Positions 1-8,911 of a stretch of DNA of 64,000 bases are shown here, piece after piece. Source of the stretch: Loktanella sp. (GTDB taxonomy: Bacteria; Pseudomonadota; Alphaproteobacteria; Rhodobacterales; Rhodobacteraceae); NCBI GenBank assembly GCA_017390475.1, contig JAFPBO010000052.1, forward strand, positions 1 through 64,000. The letters run 5' to 3'. A program made the position numbers and the translations under genes. Below the pieces are notes generated by a model. That model did not search any database and was not told where the DNA came from. It saw only the letters and a program-made list of their open reading frames with translations. Numbering within the stretch: position 1 is the first letter of the stretch; each line of letters begins with the position of its first letter.

Positions 1-715
1 GTGCTCGGAAATCCTTAGTCTCTTTTGCCTGACCAAGAGCGATGAAGCAATTTCGTCCCTTCGCCAGTTCCTTCAGATGATGCGCAGAGTCGGGACTCAG
101 GTCTTGCTGGACAGTGATAATTAATGGCTCGGGATCTTCGCAAAGCGAGGCCTGTAGCACCGCCGCCTTTGCATCTGAAACGATAATAACGGCCTCCGCG
201 TCGCGCGGGCCAAAAAGCCCAATGCCGTCACCACCACACTTGGCCGTTTCCACGACCGCATAAGCCGCCTGGTCAACAACGTCATATCCCACGACACTTC
301 CGCGTCGATTGCGCTTCGCCAACATCAGATTTCCATGAGTGTCAGCGCGGATATCATTCGGAAACCGTCTTAGAATTACACTGATCTGTTCTGGAAGGTC
401 TGGCGGGCTTTGGTCGGGTGCCAGTGCCCATTCTTGCCTAAGATAGGTGTGGTCCAGATAGGCTGGTGGTCTTTCCATTGCTCCTGTGCCTTGAAACATT
501 TTGCGCAAAACATGACGGTATCGACGCAGGCGCATGATATCTGGCACCAGTTTTTCGAGTTCAAGTGAGACGTCAAATCTGCTTTGGCGAATTGCCCGGT
601 TGTCGGCTTCCCATGTCATGATCTGACTGCGATAATCCTGTCGCAGAATACGACGGATTGCTTGTGCCATGATTGTCCGTCGGCCGGAGAGCCGGCTATG
701 GATGCTCCTCGCCAT
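1..715 (-). CDS. Partial leftward protein with a Toprim-like C-terminal part
   Basis: The reverse-strand frame is open from the left edge up to an in-frame stop near 910, so the 3' end lies outside the window. ATG codons at 715 and 670 are possible starts; none has a clear ribosome binding site. The first half is basic and arginine-rich. The second half contains GLFGPRDAEAVIIVSDAKAA, which resembles the DUF3991/Toprim-like region of plasmid and conjugative-element proteins. That family call is made by eye and is weak. No relaxase catalytic motif is visible in the part present. The protein may be a mobilisation-associated protein or a remnant of one. Confidence 0.4.
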   Translation of the reverse strand, partial: MARSIHSRLSGRRTIMAQAIRRILRQDYRSQIMTWEADNRAIRQSRFDVSLELEKLVPDIMRLRRYRHVLRKMFQGTGAMERPPAYLDHTYLRQEWALAPDQSPPDLPEQISVILRRFPNDIRADTHGNLMLAKRNRRGSVVGYDVVDQAAYAVVETAKCGGDGIGLFGPRDAEAVIIVSDAKAAVLQASLCEDPEPLIITVQQDLSPDSAHHLKELAKGRNCFIALGQAKETKDFRA

Positions 716-1378
716 CTTTGCCTGATGTGCTTCGATCTCTCGTCTTGCAAGCTTCGGCTCATCACGCCGGCGACAATGTTCCAGCCGCTGTGCCTCAACA
801 ATTTTCAACGCGCCACTGAGTCCGCCGACAAGGCCGTTATGTATACCTTGATCACATCGCCCGCGATTTACTTGCCGAGGCGCGTAGGCACTACGTTCAG
901 CTCGGATTCAGGACCTGTGCGATAGTCGGGCTCAGCGCGACACGGTTTTCCATCGCCACCAAGTTCGGCACCGTGAAAACAACAACCCTCGCACTGGCCC
1001 TTCGGTCCGAGAGCTTTACGGCGAGGGCCATGATGGCTTTGTGACTGTCACATCCCTGAACGGGTCCGGCGACCCGGGACGTGCGATCCGGCGGATCTCC
1101 TTCGGTGCCACGATCAACCTGTTCAGCAACCAGACCAACCTGATCTTCGAAAAGTTTCACCCTTTCTTGTCGCCCACCCTGCTCAAAATGGATGCTTTGA
1201 GCACAAAAGTACATGAAGCGGCGTTGGCAGGGGTGTGTAAGAATATCGAGAACCGACAGCCCAGAGGATGACCATTGTAGCAGGGGGGGCGTCGGCGCCG
1301 CCTGCCGTGCCCCGTATTGCAAGGCGGCCCGGTCCCCCGCACTATGGCTCCAACGTTTCACAGCGAAGGAGCACACAG
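716..1378. other. No confident gene; possible rightward coding scraps
   Basis: I see no gene I can name here. Two rightward open stretches have protein-like composition: one at about 820-1042 (contains YVYLDHIARDLLAEARRHY) and one at about 888-1271 (contains SFGATINLFSNQTNLIFEKF). They overlap in different frames, lack good starts, and match no family I recognise. They could be remnants of one frameshifted gene. The last 100 bases are GC-rich and carry the leader of the LysR gene, including AAGGAG at 1366-1371. Confidence 0.3.
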
Positions 1379-2320
1379 GTGCGCAAGCAGATTGATACGC
1401 GCCAGCTGCGGGTCTTGCAGGCGCTGCTGGAAGAATGCAGCGTCACGCGCGCGGCCAAGATCCTGGACCAGTCGCAACCCCATGTTAGTCTGACGCTGCG
1501 CAAATTGCGCGACATCGTCGGCGATCCGATTCTGGTGCGCAGCGGGTCCAAGATGGTGCTGACCGAACGCGGGCTGGGCCTGCGCGCCCATGTCCGCGGC
1601 GTGCTGGACGGGATCGACAAGATCGTGGGCAGCCCGGATGACTTTGACCCCGGCAGTGCAACCAAGGCGTTCCGCATCGCTTCGGCGGATTGCCTGGAAG
1701 CGATCTTTCTCCCGCCGCTGATTGCGCGGCTGCGCGGACAGGCCCCCGAATCGCGCGTGATCGTGCGCGGCATCGATGCGGGTTTCGATTATGCCGAAGC
1801 ATTGGAGCGCGATGAATTGGACGCGGTGATCTGCAACTGGCCGGGCGCGCCAAGCCATCTGAAAACCGCGCATCTGATGACCGAAGATGTTGTCTGCCTG
1901 ATGGGGCCGCAGCACCCGCTGGCCGGGCGTGGCGCGCTTGGCATCGACGACTATCTGGCGTCGGGCCATATCGCGCCGGTGGCCCGGTCGCGCGCCGATC
2001 CCGGCCCCATCGACATGCAGTTGGCCCAGCACGGATTGCGGCGCAATATCCAGACCATGGTGGCCGAATTCAACCTGATCCCGCACATTTTGATGGGCAC
2101 TGATCTAATTTTCACCTCAAGTGCCCGTTTTTCAGGCTATTTCAGTTCGCTTATGCCGCTGCGCAGCGTCGCCGCCCCGCCCGAGGTGGGATCGCTGCGA
2201 TTCTATCTGCTGTGGCACGAACGCGCGCAGTCAGATGCGCGCAATATATGGCTGCGGGGGCAGATTTCTGCCGTTGCCCGGTCGTTGGCCGCAGTGCCCG
2301 TCAAAGGCCCGGCACTATAA
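1379..2320 (+). CDS. LysR-family transcriptional regulator
   Basis: This is a 313-residue LysR-type regulator. The N-terminal winged helix-turn-helix covers about residues 1-65 (LRVLQALLEECSVTRAAKIL, then QPHVSLTLRKLR), followed by a periplasmic-binding-like effector domain. I chose the GTG start at 1379 because AAGGAG lies 8 bases upstream and the protein then begins just before the helix-turn-helix. An upstream in-frame ATG would add a GC-rich tail unlike the family. It lies 138 bases before the cyclo-ligase gene and the BMP-type ABC importer on the same strand, so it probably controls them. Its ligand is unknown. Confidence 0.85.
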   Translation: MRKQIDTRQLRVLQALLEECSVTRAAKILDQSQPHVSLTLRKLRDIVGDPILVRSGSKMVLTERGLGLRAHVRGVLDGIDKIVGSPDDFDPGSATKAFRIASADCLEAIFLPPLIARLRGQAPESRVIVRGIDAGFDYAEALERDELDAVICNWPGAPSHLKTAHLMTEDVVCLMGPQHPLAGRGALGIDDYLASGHIAPVARSRADPGPIDMQLAQHGLRRNIQTMVAEFNLIPHILMGTDLIFTSSARFSGYFSSLMPLRSVAAPPEVGSLRFYLLWHERAQSDARNIWLRGQISAVARSLAAVPVKGPAL

Positions 2321-2457
2321 CAGTTAATATATAAACAACGTAAACGACTGCCCGCTTGTGGCGGTTTGGTGACGTGGTAGCGTTTGGGAACCGGCCCGTT
2401 GCGGGCCGTCCGCCAGCCCCATCCCGGGTGGCGGTGCCTTAACGAACCAGGACGCTC

Positions 2458-3285
2458 ATGTCGCATTCGACCTTGCAATCAACGCTTGAATCCACCCTTG
2501 AGGAAAAGGCCGGCCGCTGGTCCGGTCGCAACGCCGACAAGGACCGGCTGCGCGCCGGGATCTGGGAAGGGCTGGAGGCCAGCGGGCTGAACATCGGCCC
2601 GGTTTGGAGCCGTATCCCGAACTGGGTCGGTGCCGAAATGGCCGCGAAGAACTTGTCACAACTGGACATCTGGAAACGCGCGAAGGTGGTCAAGTGCAAC
2701 CCCGATCCGCCGCAGATCGCGGTGCGGCTTCGCGCGCTTTATGACGGCAAGCTGCTGTACATGCCGGTGCCTGAATTCGGGTCGGGCGAATTGCCCTGGG
2801 TGCTGCTGGACCCCGAAAAGCTGGCCCGCGACGGCGTGCAGTTCGAGATGGCGGCAACCTCGCAAGGCGCGGTCAGCGTCGGGCAAAAGCTGGGCTTTGA
2901 GGATATTGCCCCGCTGGATCTGGCCGTCTGCGGCTGTGTCGCGGTGACACGGGCGGGTGGGCGCACCGGTAAGGGCGGCGGTTTCGCCGATCTGGAACTG
3001 GGCCTGTTCCGCGATCTGGGCAAGATCACCGCCGACACGCCGATTGTCACCACAGTGCATTCGTCGATGGTGGTTGACGATACGCGGCTGCCGATCATGG
3101 CGCATGACTCGTTGCTCAACTGGATCGTGACCGAAAAGGAAGCGATCGAGACCGCGCCGCAGGGCAGCCAGCCCGGAGGCGTGGTCTGGGATCTGGTGCA
3201 GCCCGATCAACTGGAAGACATCTGGTTCCTCAAAGACCTAAAAGCGAAAATTCTGGCCGCGAAGGCCAGCGCGGACCTGGGCTGA
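2458..3285 (+). CDS. 5-formyltetrahydrofolate cyclo-ligase family protein
   Basis: The 275-residue protein fits the 5-formyltetrahydrofolate cyclo-ligase (MTHFS) fold family. That family uses ATP to convert 5-formyl-THF to 5,10-methenyl-THF. Supporting stretches are the N-terminal helix region with IWEGLEASGLNIGP, the middle MPVPEFGSG, and the glycine-rich AVTRAGGRTGKGGGFADLELGLF that matches the family's phosphate-binding loop. At 275 residues it is longer than housekeeping enzymes of roughly 190, so it belongs to the longer MTHFS-domain branch and its exact reaction is uncertain. It sits between a LysR regulator and a nucleoside-type ABC importer, which points to a pathway-specific folate step rather than general one-carbon metabolism. 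Confidence 0.75.
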   Translation: MSHSTLQSTLESTLEEKAGRWSGRNADKDRLRAGIWEGLEASGLNIGPVWSRIPNWVGAEMAAKNLSQLDIWKRAKVVKCNPDPPQIAVRLRALYDGKLLYMPVPEFGSGELPWVLLDPEKLARDGVQFEMAATSQGAVSVGQKLGFEDIAPLDLAVCGCVAVTRAGGRTGKGGGFADLELGLFRDLGKITADTPIVTTVHSSMVVDDTRLPIMAHDSLLNWIVTEKEAIETAPQGSQPGGVVWDLVQPDQLEDIWFLKDLKAKILAAKASADLG

Positions 3286-3305
3286 GGCCCATGTCAGGCG
3301 GGCCG

Positions 3306-3325
3306 ACCTTATCCGCGGATAAGGT
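3306..3325. promoter_or_regulatory. Perfect 20-bp palindrome between the cyclo-ligase and ABC genes
   Basis: ACCTTATCCGCGGATAAGGT reads identically on both strands. It lies 21 bases after the cyclo-ligase stop and about 140 bases before the binding-protein start. No T-tract follows, so it is a poor intrinsic terminator. It could be a regulator binding site or an RNA processing hairpin. No second copy was found in the window. Confidence 0.45.
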
Positions 3326-3467
3326 TAGGCCCTTCAGGGAGGCGACACGAAGGGGTTGCGCGGTGCATATCGCGCAGGCCCGCCCGGCGGATCAGGAGGG
3401 CCCGCCGTCCGACCGTAACCAGTCAAAGCGCCAGCCAATGGCGATACCCCCAACAGATGGAGCAACC

Positions 3468-4596
3468 ATGTCCCCGAACACTCCCAGTTCATCCCACCTA
3501 TCTCTGTCGCGCCGCAGCCTGTTGCGCACAGGTGCCGCTGCGGCGGCGGCCTCGCTGCTGCCGATGCGCGGCCTGCTGGCGCAGACCCCGCTGGTCATCG
3601 GCGCGATCTATGTCGGCCCGCGCGACGATTTCGGCTGGAACCAGTCGCATGCCGCCGCGATGAACATCTTGCGCGGCGTGCCGGGTGTCACCGTGGTCGA
3701 GGAAGAGAATGTGGCCGAGACCAATGCCGTCACCCAGACCATGGAATCCATGATCAACCTAGAGGGCGCGAACCTGATCCTTGCGACCTCGTTCGGGTAC
3801 TATTCCCCCTTTGTCGTTGATCTGGCTGCGAAATATCCCAATGTGCAGTTCCGCCACTGCGCGCCATTGTGGAACCCCGAAACCGACCCGGTGAATGCGG
3901 GCAGCTATTTCAGCTACCTCAATCAGGCGCATTATGTGAACGGGGGTTGCGGCGGGGCTGTCCAGTCCGACGGGCCTTCTGGGCATTGTTGCGGCGAAAC
4001 CCGTGCAGACGGTGCTGTCGAATGTGAACTCATTCCTTCTGGGCGCACGGTCAGTTAATCCCGGCGCAAGCGTGCGGGTGATCTTCACCGGCGAATGGTC
4101 GATGCCGGTGCGCGAGGCCGAGGCGACGAATGCCCTGATCGACGCGGGCTGCGACGTGATCGGCTGCCATGTGGACGGCCCCAAGGTGGTGATCGAGACT
4201 GCCGAGGGCCGGGGCGTGCGCAGTTGCGGCCACAATGCCGACCTGTCGCCGCTGGCACCGAACGGTTTCATCACCGGCGCGGAAAGCAAGTGGGAAACCG
4301 TCTATACCACCTATGCCACGGCGCTGGCGGCGGGCGAGGCACCGCCCAACATGATCTCGGGCGGGTATCACAACGACATGCTGCGCAACACGGCCTTTGG
4401 CGCCGGGGCGACGCCGGAAGCTGTCACCGCCGCGCAGGCCGCGATTGAAGGGCTGAAGGCGGGCACGCCGGTCTATGCCGGGCCGCTGAACGACAACCGG
4501 GGCAATCAGGTAATCCCGGGCACGCTGGACAACTACGCGCCTGAACTGGAAAGCATGGATTATCTGCTGGACGGCATCATCGGGTCCACGAACTGA
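3468..4596 (+). pseudogene. BMP-family ABC substrate-binding protein, frameshifted
   Basis: This encodes the periplasmic binding protein of a BMP/PnrA-type importer, a family that binds nucleosides and related ligands. The N-terminus has a twin-arginine signal (SRRSLL, then an alanine-rich core and a cleavage region near LLAQ). The frame breaks in the five-G run at 3942-3946. Removing one G restores a continuous protein of about 375 residues through VNGVAAGLSS, AAKPVQTVL and NSFLLGARSVNPG, which are family hallmarks. The downstream half is otherwise intact. The break may be a real lesion or a homopolymer sequencing error. The two permeases and the ATPase downstream are intact, which favours an error or a very recent mutation. 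Confidence 0.85.
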
Positions 4597-4888
4597 AGGC
4601 GCGCGGGTAGCCCACCCCCCCTTTGGGGCCGGGCGGCCTGTGACAGGTTCAGCGGCATTTCTGGTTGGAGTGCAGCGTATCCGCGCGTGCGGGCCTGATC
4701 TTGCGGCGGATCTACGCATTGTAGGGCTGCCGGAGTTGTGCGCGCGCGTGGCGGCTTCACCGCCCAACCAGAACCCGCTAGGCTGATTGCACCGGGGCTG
4801 CGTGGCCCCCTGCCTGAAAAATGTCCTGTGCCGACCCGTTTACTGCCGCTCCGCCCTGCCCCGAAGACCTTTCCGCACCGGACCTTAC
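4597..4888. other. Long intergenic spacer with GC-rich hairpins
   Basis: This spacer inside the ABC gene set holds no gene. A C-run followed by GGGGCCGGG near 4612-4632 and a small hairpin GGCGG/CCGCC at 4748-4762 could act as processing or attenuation structures. That would let the abundant binding protein be made in excess of the membrane subunits. Confidence 0.3.
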
Positions 4889-5950
4889 ATGCTCAATACC
4901 CGCGTTCTCGAATCCGTCCTGATCCCGCTAGGCGCGCTGCTGGCGTCAGCCTTGATCTTTGCGGTCTTCCTTTTAGCCCTTGGCAAAAGCCCGGTGACGT
5001 TTTTGTCGCTGGTCTGGACCGGGGGGTTTTCATCGTGGTTTTCGATCCAGAGCGCCTTGCAGCGCGCGGCACCGCTGATCCTGACCGGGCTGGCCTTTGC
5101 CATCCCCGCGCGCATCGGGCTGACGCTACTGGGGGCCGAAGGGGCCGTCGTGATCGGCGGGTTTGCGGCGGCGGCAGTTGCGATCCCGTTGGTCGGTGCC
5201 GGGTTGCCCACCGCTATCGTCTGGCCGGTCATGGCGCTGGCGGCGATGGCGGTGGGCGCGGTCTGGGTCGGGCTGGCGGGTTGGCTGAAGCACCATCGCG
5301 GCGTGAATGAGACGATATCGAGCCTGCTGCTGACCTATATCGCCATTGCGATCGTCAGCTTCCTGATCGAGGGGCCGTTTCGTGATCCCGGATCGGCGAA
5401 CAAACCGTCCACCATGCCGCTTGGCAGCGATTATCGCATCGGGGGCATGTTCGACAGTTCGGTGCATTGGGGGCTGGCGGCGGGGCTGTTGCTGGCCGCG
5501 GCGCTGTGGGTGCTGATGGCGCGCACCCCCTTTGGCTTTGCCGCACGGATGACCGGCGGCAACCTGCGCGCGGCGCAGGGTCAGGGCCTGCCGGTGGGGC
5601 GCCTGCTGGTCGCGTGCTGCGCTATTGCCGGGGCCTGCGCCGGGGTGGCGGGGTTCTTCGAGATCGCGGCGATCCACGGGCAGGCCAATGCCTCGCTGGC
5701 CGCAGGGTACGGGTTCACCGGCATCCTTGTGGCGTTTCTGGCGCGGCACAATCCGCTGGCCGTGGTGCCCGTGGCTATCCTTTTCGGCGCGCTGGACGCA
5801 TCCGGCGGGCTGGTGCAGCGGCGCATGGAGATGCCCGATGCCACGATGCTGGTGCTGCAAGGCATCATCTTCATCGTGCTGCTGGTCAGCGATACGATGT
5901 ACGGGCGCTTGCCCTTCCTCAACCCCAACCGGAGCGGAGCGCGCACATGA
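4889..5950 (+). CDS. BMP-type ABC transporter permease 1
   Basis: This is an inner-membrane permease of a nucleoside/BMP-type ABC importer (BPD_transp_2 family), about 353 residues from the ATG at 4889. Many hydrophobic segments are visible, beginning VLIPLGALLASALIFAVFLL. The conserved cytoplasmic loop VNETISSLLLTYIA and the later GYGFTGILVAFLARHNPLAV are typical of this subunit. The ATG at 4889 is preferred over upstream in-frame codons because the preceding residues are arginine- and proline-rich and unlike a membrane N-terminus. It overlaps the next permease by an ATGA junction, indicating translational coupling. Confidence 0.88.
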   Translation: MLNTRVLESVLIPLGALLASALIFAVFLLALGKSPVTFLSLVWTGGFSSWFSIQSALQRAAPLILTGLAFAIPARIGLTLLGAEGAVVIGGFAAAAVAIPLVGAGLPTAIVWPVMALAAMAVGAVWVGLAGWLKHHRGVNETISSLLLTYIAIAIVSFLIEGPFRDPGSANKPSTMPLGSDYRIGGMFDSSVHWGLAAGLLLAAALWVLMARTPFGFAARMTGGNLRAAQGQGLPVGRLLVACCAIAGACAGVAGFFEIAAIHGQANASLAAGYGFTGILVAFLARHNPLAVVPVAILFGALDASGGLVQRRMEMPDATMLVLQGIIFIVLLVSDTMYGRLPFLNPNRSGART

Positions 5951-6879
5951 CCGATGCCGACCCCATCGCCAGCCTGATGATCGTGTTCTATGCCCTGATC
6001 GGCGGGGCGATCCGAGTGTCCACGCCGTTCCTGTTCGTGGCCCTCGGCGAATGCCTGACCGAGAAATCGGGGCGCATCAACCTTGGCCTGGAGGGGAACC
6101 TGATCCTTGGCGCGATGATCGGCTATGCGGTGTCCTACAACTCCGGTTCCGCATGGGCCGGCGTGCTGGCGGCGGGCGGGGTCGGCGTGGTGCTGGGTGT
6201 TGCGCATGGCTGGATCTGCAAGCTGCCGAAGGTAAATGACATCGCCGTGGGGCTGGCCTTCATGGGGCTGGGCACGGGGCTGGCGTTCTTTTTCGGCAAG
6301 CCCTACATCCAGCCCTCTGCCCCGCGGCTGACCTCGGTGCCCTTGGGCGCGTGGTCGGACAGCCCGCAGGTGCAGCAGGCGTTGCAGGTCAACCCGCTGT
6401 TCTTCATCGGCATCATTCTGGCAGTGTTCTTGTGGTGGATGCTGCGCAGCACCCGCTGGGGGCTGGTGATCCGCGTCACCGGGGATTCCGCCGCATCGGC
6501 GAAAGCGATGGGGGTGAATGTGGACGGGGTGCGCCTACTGGCCACGGCGGCGGGCGGATGCCTTGCGGGTATCGGCGGGGCGTTTTTGTCGCTGTCCTAT
6601 CCCGGCAGCTGGAATGAGGGGTTGTCGTCGGGCCAGGGGCTGATGGCCGTGGCGCTGGTGATCTTTGCGCGCTGGAACCCGCTGCGCTGCGTGCTGGCGG
6701 CGCTGCTGTTTGGTGCGGCGGGGGCGCTTGGGCCGTCGCTGCAGTCCATCGGGGTCAGCTTTGGCTACCACTTCTTCAACGCTGCGCCGTACATAGTGAC
6801 GCTGGGGATCATGATCGCGTCAGCCCGGTCCAGATCGGCGGCGGTTGAAGCACCGCGCGAATTGTCGATTATCAAGTAA
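5947..6879 (+). CDS. BMP-type ABC transporter permease 2
   Basis: This is the second membrane subunit of the importer, about 310 residues. It shows the family pattern FLFVALGECLTEKSGRINLGLEGNLILGAM near residues 30-60, then a chain of hydrophobic segments and AKAMGVNVDGVRLLATAAGGCLAG in the coupling region. It pairs with the preceding permease as a heterodimer through which the ligand passes. The start overlaps the stop of permease 1 and the stop lies 15 bases before the ATPase gene, so all three are probably co-translated. Substrates of this family include purine and pyrimidine nucleosides; the ligand here cannot be read from the sequence. Confidence 0.88.
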   Translation: MTDADPIASLMIVFYALIGGAIRVSTPFLFVALGECLTEKSGRINLGLEGNLILGAMIGYAVSYNSGSAWAGVLAAGGVGVVLGVAHGWICKLPKVNDIAVGLAFMGLGTGLAFFFGKPYIQPSAPRLTSVPLGAWSDSPQVQQALQVNPLFFIGIILAVFLWWMLRSTRWGLVIRVTGDSAASAKAMGVNVDGVRLLATAAGGCLAGIGGAFLSLSYPGSWNEGLSSGQGLMAVALVIFARWNPLRCVLAALLFGAAGALGPSLQSIGVSFGYHFFNAAPYIVTLGIMIASARSRSAAVEAPRELSIIK

Positions 6880-6894
6880 CGAAAGGGGCGGCGG

Positions 6895-8475
6895 ATGACA
6901 CAGGCGAAGCTGAGCGATTGTATGCCCCAAATCGGGCCACATCCCGGGGGTGCGATGTCGCTGGAAACCCGGGCGATGACCAAGACCTTCGGTGCCCTGC
7001 GCGCGCTGGATGATGTGTCGCTGAACGTGCGCGCGGGGTCGTTCCATGCCCTGCTGGGCGAGAATGGCGCGGGCAAATCCACGCTGGTCAAATGCATCAT
7101 GGGGTTTCACGCCGCCGACAGCGGTGCGACCCTGTTGGACGGTGCGCCCGTGGCCATCGCCAGCCCCCGGCAGGCGCAGATGCGCGGCATCGGCATGGTG
7201 TACCAGCATTTCACGCTGGTGCCTTGCCTGACCACCGCCGAAAACCTTGTCATCGCTCGGCCCGACGCGCCCGGCATCATCTACTGGCGGGCCGAGTTGC
7301 AGCGGCTGGAAGCCTTCATGGACCGCATGCCTTTCCGTGTCCGGCTGGACCGGCATGTCGCCGATCTGTCGGCGGGCGAGCGGCAAAAGCTGGAGATCCT
7401 GAAGCTGCTGTATCTTGACCAGCGCGTCCTGATCCTGGATGAGCCGACATCAGTGATGACGCCGTCCGAGGCGGATGAGGTGCTGACGCTTCTGGGCGGC
7501 ATGGCGCAGCGGGGGGAAATCACGGTCCTGATGATCTCGCACAAGTTCCGCGAGGTGAAGGCGTTTTGCGACAGCTTCACCGTGCTGCGGCACGGGCGGG
7601 TCACCGGCAGCGGCTGTGCGCAGGACACCAGCATCGACGCGATGAGCCGCATGATGATCGGCGAAACCCAGCTGCGCGCCCGCGCGCCGCGCCTGACGGG
7701 GGAAGCGTCAGGGACGACGCGGGCGGCGGCACAGCCTCGCCTGACGCTGGACGCCGTGAGCGCCGATGATGCGACGGGCCGGCGGGTGGTGGACGCCGTA
7801 TCGCTGGACCTGCACGCAGGCGAGGTCGTGGGCATCGCGGGCGTGTCGGGCAACGGGCAAAGCGCGCTGGTGGAAGTTCTGGCAGGGCAACGCGCGCTGT
7901 CGGGCGGGCGCGTGCTGGCGCACGGGCAGCCCTTCGCCCCGCGCCGCGCCGATCTGGACCGCTACAAGGTGTTCGGCCTGCCGGAAGAACCCCTGCGCAA
8001 CGCCGTGGTGCCGCGCATGTCGGTGGCCGAAAACATGGCCTTCCGCAGCTTTGACAAGCCGCCCGTGGCGGGGCGTTTCGGCCTGATCTCACCCGCGCGG
8101 ATGCGGGCGGTCGCGGCGGGGCTGATCCGGCGCTATAACGTGCAGACCCCGTCGGCGGATGCGCCCATTGAAACCCTGTCGGGCGGCAATCTGCAGCGCG
8201 CGGTGCTGGCGCGCGAACTGTCGGGCGATGTGGAGGTGCTGATCGTGGCGAACCCATGCTTCGGGCTGGATTTCGCATCGGTCGCCGAAATCCGCGCGCA
8301 GATCATGGAGCAACGCAACCGGGGCGCCGCCGTCCTGCTTGTCAGCGAGGATCTGGACGAGGTGCTGGAACTGTCCGACCGCGTGGCGGTGATGTCGGCG
8401 GGCAAGCTGGGCCCGGTGGTCGCGGTCGAGGCGACCGACCGCGACCGGATCGGGCGGGAGATGGGCGGGCATTGA
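6895..8475 (+). CDS. BMP-type ABC transporter double ATPase
   Basis: This 526-residue protein has two fused nucleotide-binding domains, the usual form in BMP and sugar importers. Domain 1 has an intact Walker A (GENGAGKST), signature LSAGERQ and Walker B LILDEPTSV. Domain 2 has a degenerate Walker A (GVSGNGQSAL), signature LSGGNLQ and a Walker B region reading VLIVANPCFGLD with the catalytic glutamate replaced by Asn. Such asymmetry is normal for the family, so domain 1 probably does the hydrolysis. AAAGGGG precedes the ATG at 6895 at normal spacing. A second ATG at 6955 is possible, because the first 20 residues lie outside the domain. Confidence 0.9.
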   Translation: MTQAKLSDCMPQIGPHPGGAMSLETRAMTKTFGALRALDDVSLNVRAGSFHALLGENGAGKSTLVKCIMGFHAADSGATLLDGAPVAIASPRQAQMRGIGMVYQHFTLVPCLTTAENLVIARPDAPGIIYWRAELQRLEAFMDRMPFRVRLDRHVADLSAGERQKLEILKLLYLDQRVLILDEPTSVMTPSEADEVLTLLGGMAQRGEITVLMISHKFREVKAFCDSFTVLRHGRVTGSGCAQDTSIDAMSRMMIGETQLRARAPRLTGEASGTTRAAAQPRLTLDAVSADDATGRRVVDAVSLDLHAGEVVGIAGVSGNGQSALVEVLAGQRALSGGRVLAHGQPFAPRRADLDRYKVFGLPEEPLRNAVVPRMSVAENMAFRSFDKPPVAGRFGLISPARMRAVAAGLIRRYNVQTPSADAPIETLSGGNLQRAVLARELSGDVEVLIVANPCFGLDFASVAEIRAQIMEQRNRGAAVLLVSEDLDEVLELSDRVAVMSAGKLGPVVAVEATDRDRIGREMGGH

Positions 8476-8721
8476 GCGTTCGCGCAGAGTTGGCAACCGG
8501 ATACGCACGCCGGCAGCCGGCAGTGCCCGCAGCACCTGTTCATAGAACAGTTGCGCCGTGCGCAGCAGTTCGCGATTGCGGTCCCGTACCACGAAATAAG
8601 GGGTGACGGCGATATCGGCCAACGTGTCCAGCAGGCTCAGCCGCGCGCCGAAATTCGCGGCTGCCGGAAGTTTATCTCGGCACGCAAAAAGGTCTGTGGC
8701 AAGCTTGCCACTATATTTCGG
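8474..8721 (-). pseudogene. Fragment of an unidentified protein
   Basis: The reverse strand is open with protein-like composition (LATDLFACRDKLP, then LADIAVTPYFVVRDRNRELL). An in-frame TAG at 8722-8724 precedes it without a start codon, and it runs into the antisense of the ABC ATPase at its other end. Both ends therefore look cut off. I do not recognise the family. The rest of 8476-8911 shows nothing else supportable. This may mark the boundary where the catabolic island joins the ABC locus. Confidence 0.35.
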
Positions 8722-8911
8722 CTAACTCTGGCGGAGGTTGCCGATGGCGTTACGCTATTCACGACGAGTTTTTTTGTCCGCAGGTCTAAAGACAGACCAT
8801 ATCGAAATCGTTGAGGGCACGATCAGAATGAGAACGGCAGTGCTATTGATTTCCGTCTCGGACTGACCCATCGGGTCAATTCCTCAAGGAATTCAACACA
8901 GTCTGTCGTGA

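Noticed and set aside
1041-1271. Rightward open frame of 76 codons
   Set aside because: It reads like protein but has no clear ribosome binding site, no family match, and is probably the end of a broken gene, so it is described as a scrap and not as a CDS.
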